In this document: positions 16,306 through 29,540 of the stretch, one piece after another
Position numbering within the stretch: the stretch's first letter is position 1
Layout of the letters: the number at the start of each line of letters is the position of its first letter
DNA from: Opitutaceae bacterium
Lineage (GTDB): Bacteria; Verrucomicrobiota; Verrucomicrobiia; Opitutales; Opitutaceae
Length of the DNA: 64,000 bases
Assembly (NCBI GenBank): GCA_027485815.1
Contig: JAIXQE010000092.1
Location: forward strand, 1 to 64,000
Direction: 5' to 3'
The notes under the pieces: model-generated
Told to the model about the DNA's origin: nothing
The model's database searches: none
Seen by the model: the letters and a program-made list of their open reading frames with translations, nothing else
Program-made: the position numbers and the translations under genes

Positions 16306-16367
16306 AAAAAAGGGGACGTACCCCGCCGGCCGGGCGGGGCTTAGCGGACCCGGGCGCGCGCCCGGGT
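16306..16367 (-). promoter_or_regulatory. yajC-secDF leader with alternative hairpins and a U6 tract (possible attenuator)
   Basis: Read on the minus strand, the gap holds a 20-nt perfect palindrome ACCCGGGCGCGCGCCCGGGT (16348-16367), then CCCCGCC-CGGCC-GGCGGGG (16321-16339), then GGGG-TACGT-CCCC (16312-16324) followed directly by TTTTTT (16306-16311), 14 nt before the secDF ATG. The second and third stems share the same GGGG bases, so they exclude each other. The third with its U6 resembles a weak intrinsic terminator. Folding energies were not computed. Confidence 0.4.
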
Positions 16368-16370
16368 CGG

Positions 16371-16709
16371 TCACTTGACCTCGGCGCCGGCCTTGCGGGT
16401 GACCGTCTGGACGAAGCCCTTGCCGATCTCGATCTTGGTGTTCTCGGCGATGCGGACGACGAAGCGGTCCTCCTTCACGTTGGTGATGACGCCGAAGATG
16501 CCGCCGCTGGTGACGATCTCGTCGCCGCTCTGCAGTTCCTTGAGCATCTTCTCGTGTTCCTTCTGCTTCTTGCGCTGGGGGGCGATGAGGAAGAAGTACA
16601 TCGCGCCGAAAAGCAGCACCATCGGCAGGATCTGCACGAGGAAGGAGGGCTGCTGGGCGGGCGCGGGGGTCTGGGCGAGGAAAGCGGGGAGGATCGTCAG
16701 CGGATGCAT
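16371..16709 (-). CDS. yajC: Sec translocon accessory subunit YajC
   Basis: 112 residues from MHPLTILPAFLAQ; upstream codons of the ORF track belong to the promoter region. YajC is a small inner-membrane partner of SecDF. Visible: one membrane helix (FLVQILPMVLLFGAMYFFLI), then APQRKKQKEHEKMLKELQSGDEIVTSGGIFGVI, the family hallmark, then a small cytoplasmic beta domain VKEDRFVVRIAENTKIEIGKGFV. Adjacent to secDF on the same strand, as in many bacteria. The start has no Shine-Dalgarno; a promoter candidate lies about 45-75 bp upstream. Confidence 0.95.
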   Translation of the reverse strand: MHPLTILPAFLAQTPAPAQQPSFLVQILPMVLLFGAMYFFLIAPQRKKQKEHEKMLKELQSGDEIVTSGGIFGVITNVKEDRFVVRIAENTKIEIGKGFVQTVTRKAGAEVK

Positions 16710-16753
16710 TTTCGGAATTGCTAGCGGGCAGGATTTGAAACCAGAAAAGACGC

Positions 16754-16783
16754 ATCTAACGAATCCGCTGAAGCCAAAAGCAA
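16754..16783 (-). promoter_or_regulatory. Candidate promoter of yajC-secDF
   Basis: On the minus strand, TTGCTT (16783-16778) and TTAGAT (16759-16754) are separated by 18 bp, giving a leader of roughly 38 nt to the yajC ATG. The 100-bp gap is unusually AT-rich for this region. The divergent speA promoter must also lie here; TTGAAA at 16735-16740 is a possible -35 for it, but I see no good -10. Confidence 0.4.
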
Positions 16784-16809
16784 GCCATAACTCCCCACCC
16801 CGCACCGCG

Positions 16810-18759
<1,950 letters not shown>

Positions 18760-18799
18760 CCGCCCCGCGCGCGCTTCGGCATTGCTTTCCGGCGGCCCT

Positions 18800-18817
18800 A
18801 GTGTCCACTTGGACACT
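18800..18817. promoter_or_regulatory. LexA operator (SOS box) abutting the lexA start codon
   Basis: AGTGTCCACTTGGACACT is a perfect palindrome, 8-bp arms around CT, equal to TGTCC-N4-GGACA at its core. It ends one base before the lexA ATG at 18818. As I recall, the reported Verrucomicrobia LexA motif is TGTTC-N4-GAACA, one base per half-site away. Occupancy would block transcription or the translation start of the whole cassette. Identity as the LexA site is inference from position, symmetry and similarity. No second copy is seen before imuA, imuB or dnaE2. Confidence 0.75.
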
Positions 18818-19435
18818 ATGAACGACCAGCTCACCGGGCGCCAGCAGCAGGTCCTCGGCTTCATCCAGTCCCACCACCGCGAGCACGGCGTGGCCCCCTC
18901 GCTGCGCGAAATCCAGGCCCACTTCGGCCTCGCCAGCCCCTTCGGCATCAAGCGGCACGTCGACGCGCTGATCGGCAAGGGCGCGCTCCGCCGCCTCGAG
19001 GGCAAGGCCCGCGGACTGCTCCCCCCCACCCCGCCCGCCCCCGCCGGCATCCCCCTCTACGGCACGATCCCCGCCGGCCTGCCCGCGGCGCAGGAGCAGG
19101 AACCGGACGCCTTCGTGCCCCTCGACCCCGCGACGCTGGGCATCCACGCGGCCGCCCCGCTCTTCGCCCTCCGGGTGCGCGGGGACTCGATGACCGGCGC
19201 CGGCATCCTCGACCGGGACGTGGTGTTCCTCACGCCGCGCCAACCCCGCCCGCGCGAGATCGTCGCCGCGCTGATCGACGGGGAGTCCACGCTCAAGCGC
19301 TACCTGCTCCAGCGCGGGCGCCCGTTCCTGCGCGCCGAGAACCCCCGCTACCCGGACCTGCTGCCCGCCGAGGAGCTGGTGATTCAAGGGGTGATGGTCG
19401 GCCTCCTGCGCGCCGGCCCGGGCGCCCCCGGCTGA
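18818..19435 (+). CDS. lexA: LexA-type SOS repressor (self-cleaving)
   Basis: 205 residues from ATG 18818; the 12 extra residues in the ORF track lie across the operator and are rejected. N-terminal winged helix (about 1-66): LTGRQQQVLGFIQSHHREHG, APSLREIQAHFGLASPFGIKRHVDALIGKGAL. C-terminal S24 self-cleavage domain: cleavage bond Ala86-Gly87 in IPLYGTIPAGLP, nucleophile Ser124 in RGDSMTGAGI, general base Lys160 in ESTLKRYL. All key residues are present, so it should autodigest when RecA is activated. It heads a lexA-imuA-imuB-dnaE2 cassette and has a perfect palindrome at its start codon. There is no Shine-Dalgarno, so a leaderless or near-leaderless mRNA is possible. It may be a second LexA if the genome has another. 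Confidence 0.92.
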   Translation: MNDQLTGRQQQVLGFIQSHHREHGVAPSLREIQAHFGLASPFGIKRHVDALIGKGALRRLEGKARGLLPPTPPAPAGIPLYGTIPAGLPAAQEQEPDAFVPLDPATLGIHAAAPLFALRVRGDSMTGAGILDRDVVFLTPRQPRPREIVAALIDGESTLKRYLLQRGRPFLRAENPRYPDLLPAEELVIQGVMVGLLRAGPGAPG

Positions 19436-19512
19436 AACGCCATCCCGCGTGACGGCCGCCGCCGCGCCCCTCCCCCAGGGCGGGATGCGGCGCGCCGGCG
19501 CACCGCGTCCCG

Positions 19513-20184
19513 ATGCCTGCCCTTCCCTCCCGTTCCGATCGTCCCCGGATGACGCCAGACGCGCTGCGCGCGCTGCTGGCGGGGCGCTTCCCGAGCTGCG
19601 CCGACCGGCCCGGGGCCGTGGATCCCGACGGGCTGCGAACCGGATTGCCGGAACTCGACGGCGGCGGCGGTCTACCCCGGGGGGCGATCACGGAGCTCAC
19701 CTGCCCGGGATCCGGCGGCGGCGCCTCGCTGCTCCTCGGCGGACTGCTCGCGGCCAGCCGCGCCGGCGGCGGCCGGGCGGCGCTGGTCGACGCGCACGAT
19801 GCCTTCGACCCCGACTCCTTTCCGCCGGCCCTGCTGCGCCACCTCGTGTGGGTGCGCTGCCCCCACCCGGACCAGGCACTCGCGGCGGCCGACCTGCTGG
19901 TGCGGGACGCGAATTTCCGCCTGGTGGTGCTGGACCTGCGGCGCCTGCCGGAGCCGGCGTTGCGCCGCGTGCCGGCGGCCCACTGGCACCGGCTGCGCCT
20001 TGCGGCCGAAACCGGCGGGACCACGCTCCTCGTGCAAACCGCGGTGCCGGCGGTGCCCAGCGCCCGGCTCCGCCTCGTGCTGGCCCCCTCCCTGCCGTTG
20101 GCCGCGCTGGAGGAGGAACGCCTCCACCTGCTGGCCGCCCTGACCCCGGTGCGCACGCGGCACCAACTGGCCGCCGCCGTCTGA
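19513..20184 (+). CDS. imuA: ImuA, accessory protein of the mutagenic translesion complex
   Basis: 223 residues; ATG at 19513 used, with a second ATG at 19549 possible. ImuA is a RecA/SulA-like partner needed with ImuB and DnaE2 for damage-induced mutagenesis. Visible: GLPELDGGGGLPRGAITELTCPGSGGGASLLL (family form GxxxLDxxLxGGLxxGxxxEIxGPxxSGxTxL), where the Walker A-like loop is degenerate (no GKT/S), followed by LVDAHDAFDP and VVLDLRRLPEPALRRVPAAHWHRLRLAAE (Walker B-like strand). No LexA box lies before it, and it follows lexA by 77 bp and precedes imuB by 17 bp, so it is read as the second gene of the SOS operon. Confidence 0.85.
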   Translation: MPALPSRSDRPRMTPDALRALLAGRFPSCADRPGAVDPDGLRTGLPELDGGGGLPRGAITELTCPGSGGGASLLLGGLLAASRAGGGRAALVDAHDAFDPDSFPPALLRHLVWVRCPHPDQALAAADLLVRDANFRLVVLDLRRLPEPALRRVPAAHWHRLRLAAETGGTTLLVQTAVPAVPSARLRLVLAPSLPLAALEEERLHLLAALTPVRTRHQLAAAV

Positions 20185-20201
20185 GGCCGCGGAGTTCCGC
20201 C

Positions 20202-21683
20202 GTGTTCGCCGTGCTCCAGCTGGAAGCGTTTGCCCTGCAGGCCGCCCTGCGGACCGGAGCGCCCGTGCCCGGGACGCAGCCGGCGGGCCTGCTCACGGGC
20301 CTGGACCGCCAGACCGGACTGGGCGAGTGCAACCGCGCCGCCCGCGCCGCGGGCCTCAACGCGGGGATGTCCGTCGCCCAAGCCCTGGCCCGCTGCCCCG
20401 GGCTGCTGCTCCGCGCCGCGGATCCCGCGGCGGAGGCAGAGGCCACGGCCGTGCTGCTGGCCGCGGCGCTCACCCTTTCGCCGACGGTGGAGGCCACGGC
20501 GGGGGGGTGCTGCACGATCGACCTCCGGGGCACCGATCCGGCCGGGCGCCGGTCCGCGGCGGAGGCGGCGGTGCGGGCGCTCGCGGCGACCAGACTGGAG
20601 GCCAGCGCGGGCGTCGCCCGCACGCCGCAGCTGGCGGCTTACGCGGCTCGCTGGGCCGGGGAAAACGCCCTGCCGGGCGGATTCCTCGCGGTGGAGGAGG
20701 AGGCTGCCTTCCTCGCCCGCCTGCCCCTCGATTATGCGGACCCCTCGCCGGCGCAGGCCGCCCGGCTCGCCGGCTGGGGCATCCACACCTTGGGCGAGCT
20801 GACCTCGCTCACGGCCGCCGGCCTGACCCGCCGCCTCGGCCGCGAAGGCCGCGAACTCTGGGACCGCGCCCGGGGCGGGGACCCCCGGCCGCTGCGGCGC
20901 CACGAGCCGCCCGGCTGCTTCCGCGCGGACCTGGACCTCGAGCTGGGCGTCGAGACCCTGCCGGCCCTGCTGCCGCCGCTGGAGCGTCACGTGGCCCGCC
21001 TCGCCCTCGAACTGCAGGCGGCCGGCCTCGCCGCGGGCGGACTGGACCTGGAACTGCGGCTGGAGGACGGCCCCACCCAGCGCGCCCAGCTCCGCCTGCC
21101 GGTGCCGACGGCCGCGCCCGCACCGCTCCAGCGGGCCCTCGAGACCCATCTGTCCGGGCTCCGGACCGCGGCGCCCGTGCGGGGCTGGAGCCTGCGCGTG
21201 GAGGCGGTGCGAGCGCCCGTCCGCCAGCAGGATTTCCTGTCCGGCGGGCTGCGGGATCCGCACGCCTTCACGGAAACCCTCGCCCGGGTGGCGGCCCTCG
21301 TCGGCGCGGACCGCGTCGGCACCCCCGTGCCCGCCGACACCCACCGCCCCGATGCGGCGGTGCTCGTCCCGCCGCCCAGGCTGCTGGAGGACGCCCCCGT
21401 GGCGCCGGCCGGCGCCATCGGCCTGCCGCTGCGCCGATTTCGCCCGCCGTTGCCGGCGCGCCTGAGCTTCGCGCCGGCCTCCGGACGCCCCGCCCACGTG
21501 TGGACGGAACGGTTCTCCGGCCCGGTGACCGAGGCGCGGGGACCGTGGTGCGCGAGCGGCGACTGGTGGGAACCGGCCCGCGCCTGGGCGCGGGTCGAAT
21601 GGGACGTCGCGCTGACCGGGGGCGGCCTCTACCGGCTCATCGGGGAACGCGAGGCCTGGTTCGTCGAGGGCGAATACGACTGA
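20202..21683 (+). CDS. imuB: ImuB, catalytically inactive Y-family polymerase homologue
   Basis: 493 residues from a GTG start (MFAVLQLEAFALQA), selected because the family begins MFAxLxLPxFxLQA and a GGAG lies 7 nt upstream. The longer ORF-track frame starts inside lexA/imuA and is rejected. Y-family layout: palm/fingers (about 1-170) with LTGLDRQTGLGECNRAARAAGLNAGMSVAQALARCPGL, HhH thumb (about 180-240) with LAGWGIHTLGELTSL, little finger, then a C-terminal tail. The metal-binding aspartate of DinB (DIDCFYA) is absent (LQLEAFALQA), and the SxDE motif is not seen. Known role of the family: scaffold linking DnaE2 and the beta clamp. dnaE2 follows after 8 bp. Confidence 0.9.
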   Translation: MFAVLQLEAFALQAALRTGAPVPGTQPAGLLTGLDRQTGLGECNRAARAAGLNAGMSVAQALARCPGLLLRAADPAAEAEATAVLLAAALTLSPTVEATAGGCCTIDLRGTDPAGRRSAAEAAVRALAATRLEASAGVARTPQLAAYAARWAGENALPGGFLAVEEEAAFLARLPLDYADPSPAQAARLAGWGIHTLGELTSLTAAGLTRRLGREGRELWDRARGGDPRPLRRHEPPGCFRADLDLELGVETLPALLPPLERHVARLALELQAAGLAAGGLDLELRLEDGPTQRAQLRLPVPTAAPAPLQRALETHLSGLRTAAPVRGWSLRVEAVRAPVRQQDFLSGGLRDPHAFTETLARVAALVGADRVGTPVPADTHRPDAAVLVPPPRLLEDAPVAPAGAIGLPLRRFRPPLPARLSFAPASGRPAHVWTERFSGPVTEARGPWCASGDWWEPARAWARVEWDVALTGGGLYRLIGEREAWFVEGEYD

Positions 21684-21691
21684 GCCGCGCG

Positions 21692-24904
<3,213 letters not shown>

Positions 24905-24922
24905 AATCCGCGGCCGCCGGGC

Positions 24923-26542
24923 TCAGGCGCGCAGGAAGCGGGCCGCGAGCTCGCCGATCACCAGGCAAGTGGCGTGCGTCTGCACGCTCAGCAGCGTCGG
25001 CATGATCGAGGCATCCGCCACCCGCAGGCCTTCCAGCCCGCGCACCCGCAGCGCGGGATCCACCACCGCGTCCGGCCCGCGGCCCATCCGGCAGGTGCCG
25101 GCCGGGTGATAGATCGTGCCGGAGGTCCGCCGGATGAACTCGCGCAGGCGGGCCGGCGAATCCTCCCCTTCCCCGGGTTCGGCCGCGGCGCCCCGCAACG
25201 CATCGAAGGCGCGCGCCCGTCCGATCGCCAGCCCCAGCCGCACCCCCTCGACCGCGACGTCGAGGTCACGCTCCTCGGTGAAGTAATTCGCGCGGATCAC
25301 CGGCGGCGCGAGCGGATCCGCGGACCGCAGGCTGATCGAGCCGCGGCTCTGGACGCGCGTCACGATCACCGAGTAGGCCAGCGCCGGATCCGGGGCGCTG
25401 AGGCCGCGGCCGACGGCGAACTGGAGGTCCGGCGGCCCCCCGGCCGGACCGAGCCCGGAAAAGGCGAGCAGCCCACCGGAGACCGAGGAGCCAGGAAGCG
25501 GGGCGCGGCCGGCCCAGCGCAGGCCGATGCGGGGATGATCCTGCAGGTTGGCGCCGACGCCCGGCAGATCGTGGCGCACGGGCACGCCGGCCGCGCGCAG
25601 CGCGGCGGCGGGACCGATCCCCGAGAGCAGCAGGAGCCGTGGTGAATCGATGGCCCCCGCGCACAACACCACCTCCCGCGCGGCGCGGACCGTGCGGGGG
25701 ACCGGCGCGGCGCCGGGGCTGCCGTCGAGGTACTCGAGGCCGACGACGCGGGTGCCCTCGAGGAGGAGGCGGCGCACGTGGGCCTGCGGGCGCGCGGCGA
25801 GGTTCGCGCGGCCGAGCACCGGGGTCAGGAAGGCCGCCGCCGCGGACTGGCGGCGGCCGGCGCGAAGGTGCTTCTGGTAGAAGCCCGCCCCGTTCTCGGG
25901 CTGCTCGGAATTGAAGTCCCAGCGCGGATCCGCCGCGAACCCGAGCCCACGGCAGGCCTCCAGAAAGGCCAGATGGCCGGCATGGGGATCATCCGTGTCG
26001 CTCACCGCGACCGGCCCGCCCACCCCGCGCAGCGCGGAGGCGCCGCGACTGTTGTCCTCCAGCGCCCGGAAGATCGGCCGGACCGACGCGTACGACCAGT
26101 CGGGGCCGGCCTCCTGCGCCCAGGCGGCAAAGTCGAGCGGGTGGCCGCGCACGTAGGCCGCCGCACTGATCGCGCTGGAGCCGCCGAAGCCGCGGCCGCG
26201 GGGCCATTTGACCGAGCGACCGCCGAGCGCCGGTTCCGGCTCGGTGGCATAATTCCAATCCGCCGCGGTCCCCAGCAGGGAGGTCCAGCGCCCGATGTCG
26301 CCGATCAGGGGGTCGTCCCCCCGCCCTCCGGCCTCCAGGAGCAGCACGCGGATCCCGGGGTCCGCGGAGAGCCGGTTGGCGACGACGCAGCCGCTGGAGC
26401 CGGCGCCGACGACGACGTAATCAAACTCCTCCGGGGCGCCAGTGGCGCGGGCGCCCGGCCGCACGGCGGCCGAGGTCCCCGCGGCCAGCGAGGCGCCGAG
26501 GAAGCGACGGCGGGACAGCGTGGCGGGATGCATCGCGTTCAT
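24923..26542 (-). CDS. Tat-exported GMC-family FAD oxidoreductase (choline dehydrogenase-like)
   Basis: 539 residues from MNAMHPATLS. This ATG overlaps the upstream sulfatase stop by 4 nt (ATGA), which decides the start. The N-terminus has a twin-arginine motif SRRRFLG (10-16), so it is probably exported folded with FAD. FAD-binding VVVGAGSSGCVVANRLS near residue 43-60, then PRGRGFGGSSAISAAAYVRG, the GMC signature around ELVLCAGAIDSPRLLLLSGIGP (here REVVLCAGAIDSPRLL), and catalytic His in YHPAGTCRMG near the C-terminus, followed by ADASIMPTLLSVQTHATCLVIGE. Choline, glucose or other alcohols are possible substrates. The coupling to a sulfatase suggests work on a desulfated sugar or lipid, which is inference. 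Confidence 0.88.
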   Translation of the reverse strand: MNAMHPATLSRRRFLGASLAAGTSAAVRPGARATGAPEEFDYVVVGAGSSGCVVANRLSADPGIRVLLLEAGGRGDDPLIGDIGRWTSLLGTAADWNYATEPEPALGGRSVKWPRGRGFGGSSAISAAAYVRGHPLDFAAWAQEAGPDWSYASVRPIFRALEDNSRGASALRGVGGPVAVSDTDDPHAGHLAFLEACRGLGFAADPRWDFNSEQPENGAGFYQKHLRAGRRQSAAAAFLTPVLGRANLAARPQAHVRRLLLEGTRVVGLEYLDGSPGAAPVPRTVRAAREVVLCAGAIDSPRLLLLSGIGPAAALRAAGVPVRHDLPGVGANLQDHPRIGLRWAGRAPLPGSSVSGGLLAFSGLGPAGGPPDLQFAVGRGLSAPDPALAYSVIVTRVQSRGSISLRSADPLAPPVIRANYFTEERDLDVAVEGVRLGLAIGRARAFDALRGAAAEPGEGEDSPARLREFIRRTSGTIYHPAGTCRMGRGPDAVVDPALRVRGLEGLRVADASIMPTLLSVQTHATCLVIGELAARFLRA

Positions 26543-28089
26543 TCCGGGGCTTTCCTGCCACCCTTGCGCGCCGGAGCCGGCAGGGCCGGGGCGGCGTTGA
26601 GTTTCGCCTCCTGCGCCTTCAGCCACGTGTCGTACGCCTTGTTCCCGGCCCCGCCGACGTAGGCGTAGGCCTCCAACTCGGCCGCCCGGCCCAAGATCCG
26701 CGGGTCCTCGTCCTGCCGCAGCAACGTCACGAGCCGCTGGCGCAACTCGGCCACCGTCGTGGCGTGAGCCAGGTCGTGGGCCAGGTTGTTCACCCCGTGC
26801 GGGTCGCGGCGCAGGTCATACAATTCCTCCGCCGGGCGTTTGCCGAACGACAGGTCATAGAAGTGGCCGCCGAGGGCCTTGATCACCTCCTTGGTCGGGC
26901 CCGGGTCACAGTTGCCGAAGTCCGTCTCGGGGTTGCCCGCGGGCCAACGCTCGGGATGGAAGTTGCGGACGTAGAGGAAGTCCCGATTGCGCAGGGCGCG
27001 CACCGGATAGCCCGCGTTGCCGGGCCGGCCGAGGTCGTGGCGCTCCTTGCCGACGAGCATCTCGTCGCGGCCCTCGAGCCAGCCCGAACCGGGCGCCCGC
27101 AGCAGCGCGGCGAGGCTGCGGCCCGTCATCTGCGGATGCGGGGGCAGGCCAGCGACCTCGAGGAAGGTCGGCGCGAAGTCGCGCACGTTAACGAAGTCCT
27201 CGACCACGCGGCCCGGACGGATCGCGGCGCCCCAGCGCATCGCGAGGGGCAGGTGGAAGCCATCCTCGTGGATCTGCCCTTTCACGTAGGGGAAGGGCAT
27301 GCCGTGGTCCGACGTGACGACGACCAGGGTGTTCTCCAGTTCCCCCGCCGCCTCGAGCGCGGCCAGCACGCGGCCGAGATGCGCATCGGCCCATTCCACC
27401 TCCACCGCGTAGTCCGCGAGGTCGTCCCGCACGGGGTTCACGTCCGGGAAGTACGGCGGCACCGGCACCGCGGCGAGGTCCTTCCCGAGGCGGCGGCCCG
27501 AGCCCGGCTCGTAGGCGCGGTGCGGCTCGTGGAAGCCCAGCCAGAAGCAGAACGGAGCGCCGCGCGGCCGCCGGGCGAGGAACGTCTCGAAGTTCTTCGC
27601 GTAGTCCTTCCGGTTGATGCCCGTGGCCGGGACGGTCATCGTATGCTCCTCGATGACGGGGCCGGCGGGATTGCGCGTGCGCCCGGCGACGGTCTTGAAG
27701 TCGCCCGGCCCCCAGCCCTTGCCGGTCAGGCCCACGTGGTAGCCGGCCTGTTCGAGCAGGTCCGGGTACACGGCGAAATCCGCGGGGAACATCCCGTTGT
27801 GCGAGACCGCCTCGCGCAGTTGCCAGGTATTGCGCCCGGTCAGGATGCTGGCGCGACAGGGGCTGCACTTCGGATTCGAGGTGAAGGCGTTCCGGAACAG
27901 CACGCCCTCCCGCGCGACGCGGTCGAAGCCCGGCGTCCGCAGCCACGTCGCGCCATACGCGCCCGCATCGCGCCAGCCCCAGTCATCAAAGATGACGAAG
28001 AGGACATTGGGACGTGCGGCGGGGGTCGCGGCCGCGGCGGCGAGCGGGAGCAGGACCGGGAGCAGGAAAAGGCGAAGGAGCGGGAGCAT
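26539..28089 (-). CDS. Type I sulfatase (alkaline-phosphatase superfamily), exported
   Basis: 516 residues from MLPLLRLFLL, with a signal peptide ending near AAAAATPA. Cleaves sulfate esters from carbohydrates or small molecules in the periplasm or outside. Metal site RPNVLFVIFDDWGWRDAG, then the formylglycine motif CSPCRASILTGRN (Cys75), with Cys instead of the usual Ser at the fourth position, then LTGKGWGPGDF in place of the common GKWHLG, and ENTLVVVTSDHGMPFP and KGQIHEDGFHLPL (second metal ligands). Maturation requires a formylglycine-generating enzyme, which is not in the window. Its stop overlaps the start of the GMC gene. Divergent from the aminopeptidase gene across 140 bp, where I see no clear regulatory site. 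Confidence 0.9.
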   Translation of the reverse strand: MLPLLRLFLLPVLLPLAAAAATPAARPNVLFVIFDDWGWRDAGAYGATWLRTPGFDRVAREGVLFRNAFTSNPKCSPCRASILTGRNTWQLREAVSHNGMFPADFAVYPDLLEQAGYHVGLTGKGWGPGDFKTVAGRTRNPAGPVIEEHTMTVPATGINRKDYAKNFETFLARRPRGAPFCFWLGFHEPHRAYEPGSGRRLGKDLAAVPVPPYFPDVNPVRDDLADYAVEVEWADAHLGRVLAALEAAGELENTLVVVTSDHGMPFPYVKGQIHEDGFHLPLAMRWGAAIRPGRVVEDFVNVRDFAPTFLEVAGLPPHPQMTGRSLAALLRAPGSGWLEGRDEMLVGKERHDLGRPGNAGYPVRALRNRDFLYVRNFHPERWPAGNPETDFGNCDPGPTKEVIKALGGHFYDLSFGKRPAEELYDLRRDPHGVNNLAHDLAHATTVAELRQRLVTLLRQDEDPRILGRAAELEAYAYVGGAGNKAYDTWLKAQEAKLNAAPALPAPARKGGRKAPE

Positions 28090-28229
28090 CGGGGAAAGAT
28101 TGGTCGGCGGGAAAGGCCGCGGCGGGGGCATCGACCTCCGGTGTCCAGTCAGGCCGGCCCTCGCCGCCAGTCGAGCCGCAACTGCCCGCGCCCGCTTGCC
28201 CACCGACGCGCGGACCGCAAGCTCGCGCC

Positions 28230-29510
28230 ATGACCCCCGCTTACCTGCCCGCCCGCCGCAAGCGATTGGAAGCCGCGCTGGCCCCCGCCGACGCCCTCCT
28301 CGTCATCGGGGCCGGGGACCCGGTGCCGCTGCCCGAGGGCAGCGATCAGACGTATCCTTACCGCGCCCATGCCGAGTACGTCTTCGCCGCCGGTTTGGAG
28401 TGCCCCGGCGGGGTGGTCGCCTACGACCCGCGCGAGGGCGCGGCCGGCTGGCGCAGCTTCGTGCCGCCGGTGACCGAGGCGGAGCGGGTCTGGTGCGGTG
28501 CCCACCCGCGCGAGGGTGAGGACGTGGCCGGTTTGGCCGCCTGGCTGGGCGCGCGGAAAGGCCGCAAGATCGCCGTCCTCGGCGCCGCCGTGTCCGGCGC
28601 GACCGCCGACGCAGCCGCGACAGAAGCCGCCCGCCTCGCCTACGCCGAGGTCCGGCGCCCGAAGGACGCCCACGAACTGGACCTGCTCGGGCGGGCCGTC
28701 GCCGCCACCGCCGCGGGCTTCGCGCGGCTGCCGGAACTCATCCGTCCGGGCGTCACCGAGCGCACGCTGCAGATCGAGGTCGAGGCCACCTTCCAGCGCG
28801 CGGGCGCGGATCGGACGGGCTACGGGACGATCGTCGGCGCCGGCCCGAACGCGGCGGTGCTCCACTTCGAGCCGTCCGCGCGCGCCGTGGCCCCCGGTGA
28901 TTTCGTGCTGGTGGACGCCGGCGCCGAGGTGCAGCGGTACGTGGCGGACGTCACCCGCACCCACGTCGCGGGAACACCCACCGGCTTCCAGCGGGACCTG
29001 CACGCCGCCGTGCAGCACGCGCAGGAACGGGCCATCGCCCGTTGCGTGCCGGGCGCGGAATGGAAGCAGATCCATCTCGCCGCCGCGGTGGACCTGACCG
29101 CCGGGCTCGTCGCGATGGGCGTCCTCCGCGGGCAGCCGGAGTCCCTGGTGGAGCAGGAGGCTCATGCGCTCTTCTTCCCTCACGGTCTCGGCCACCTGGT
29201 CGGGCTCGGCGTGCGCGACGCGAGTGGGCTGGCACGCGGCCGGACCCGCGACCCGAGGCCGAGCCTGCGTTCGCTGCGGATGGACCTGCCCCTCGCGGAG
29301 GGGTTCGTCGTGACCGTGGAGCCTGGCCTCTACTTCATCCCCGCGCTCCTGCAGGACCCGTCCCGGCGGGAACGCCACCGGGACGCCGTCAACTGGACCC
29401 TGGTGGACGCGCACCTGGAACTCGGCGGGGTGCGCCTCGAGGACGACGTGCTGGTCCGCGCCGGCGGGCCCGAGGTGCTCACCGCCGGGATTCCCAAGTC
29501 GTTGGCCTGA
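28230..29510 (+). CDS. pepP: Xaa-Pro aminopeptidase (M24B, aminopeptidase P-like)
   Basis: 426 residues from MTPAYLPARR; the longer version is not supported. It removes an N-terminal residue preceding proline. N-terminal AMP_N-like domain (about 1-140) with YPYRAHAEYVFAAGL. C-terminal pita-bread domain with five metal ligands visible: Asp in LVDAGAEVQRYVADVTRTH (two Asp), His in FFPHGLGHLVGLGVRD, Glu in VVTVEPGLYFIP, and Glu in GGVRLEDDVLV. No signal peptide, so cytoplasmic. The gene converges on potA with a 30-bp gap. Length agrees with PepP (about 430). PepQ (dipeptidase) is an alternative, but AMP_N and the EPGLYF motif favour PepP. Confidence 0.92.
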   Translation: MTPAYLPARRKRLEAALAPADALLVIGAGDPVPLPEGSDQTYPYRAHAEYVFAAGLECPGGVVAYDPREGAAGWRSFVPPVTEAERVWCGAHPREGEDVAGLAAWLGARKGRKIAVLGAAVSGATADAAATEAARLAYAEVRRPKDAHELDLLGRAVAATAAGFARLPELIRPGVTERTLQIEVEATFQRAGADRTGYGTIVGAGPNAAVLHFEPSARAVAPGDFVLVDAGAEVQRYVADVTRTHVAGTPTGFQRDLHAAVQHAQERAIARCVPGAEWKQIHLAAAVDLTAGLVAMGVLRGQPESLVEQEAHALFFPHGLGHLVGLGVRDASGLARGRTRDPRPSLRSLRMDLPLAEGFVVTVEPGLYFIPALLQDPSRRERHRDAVNWTLVDAHLELGGVRLEDDVLVRAGGPEVLTAGIPKSLA

Positions 29511-29540
29511 GCCGGCGGCGATTCCCTCGAAGGCCGGGAC

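Noticed and set aside
13481-16378. 965-residue plus-strand ORF
   Set aside because: It is antisense to secDF, very rich in His, Gln, Asp and Gly, and has no recognisable motif; typical GC-driven shadow frame.
20327-21691. N-terminal 455 residues of the 1525-residue ORF containing dnaE2
   Set aside because: This part overlaps imuB in another frame and is Arg/Pro/Gly-rich; DnaE2 homology begins at 21692.
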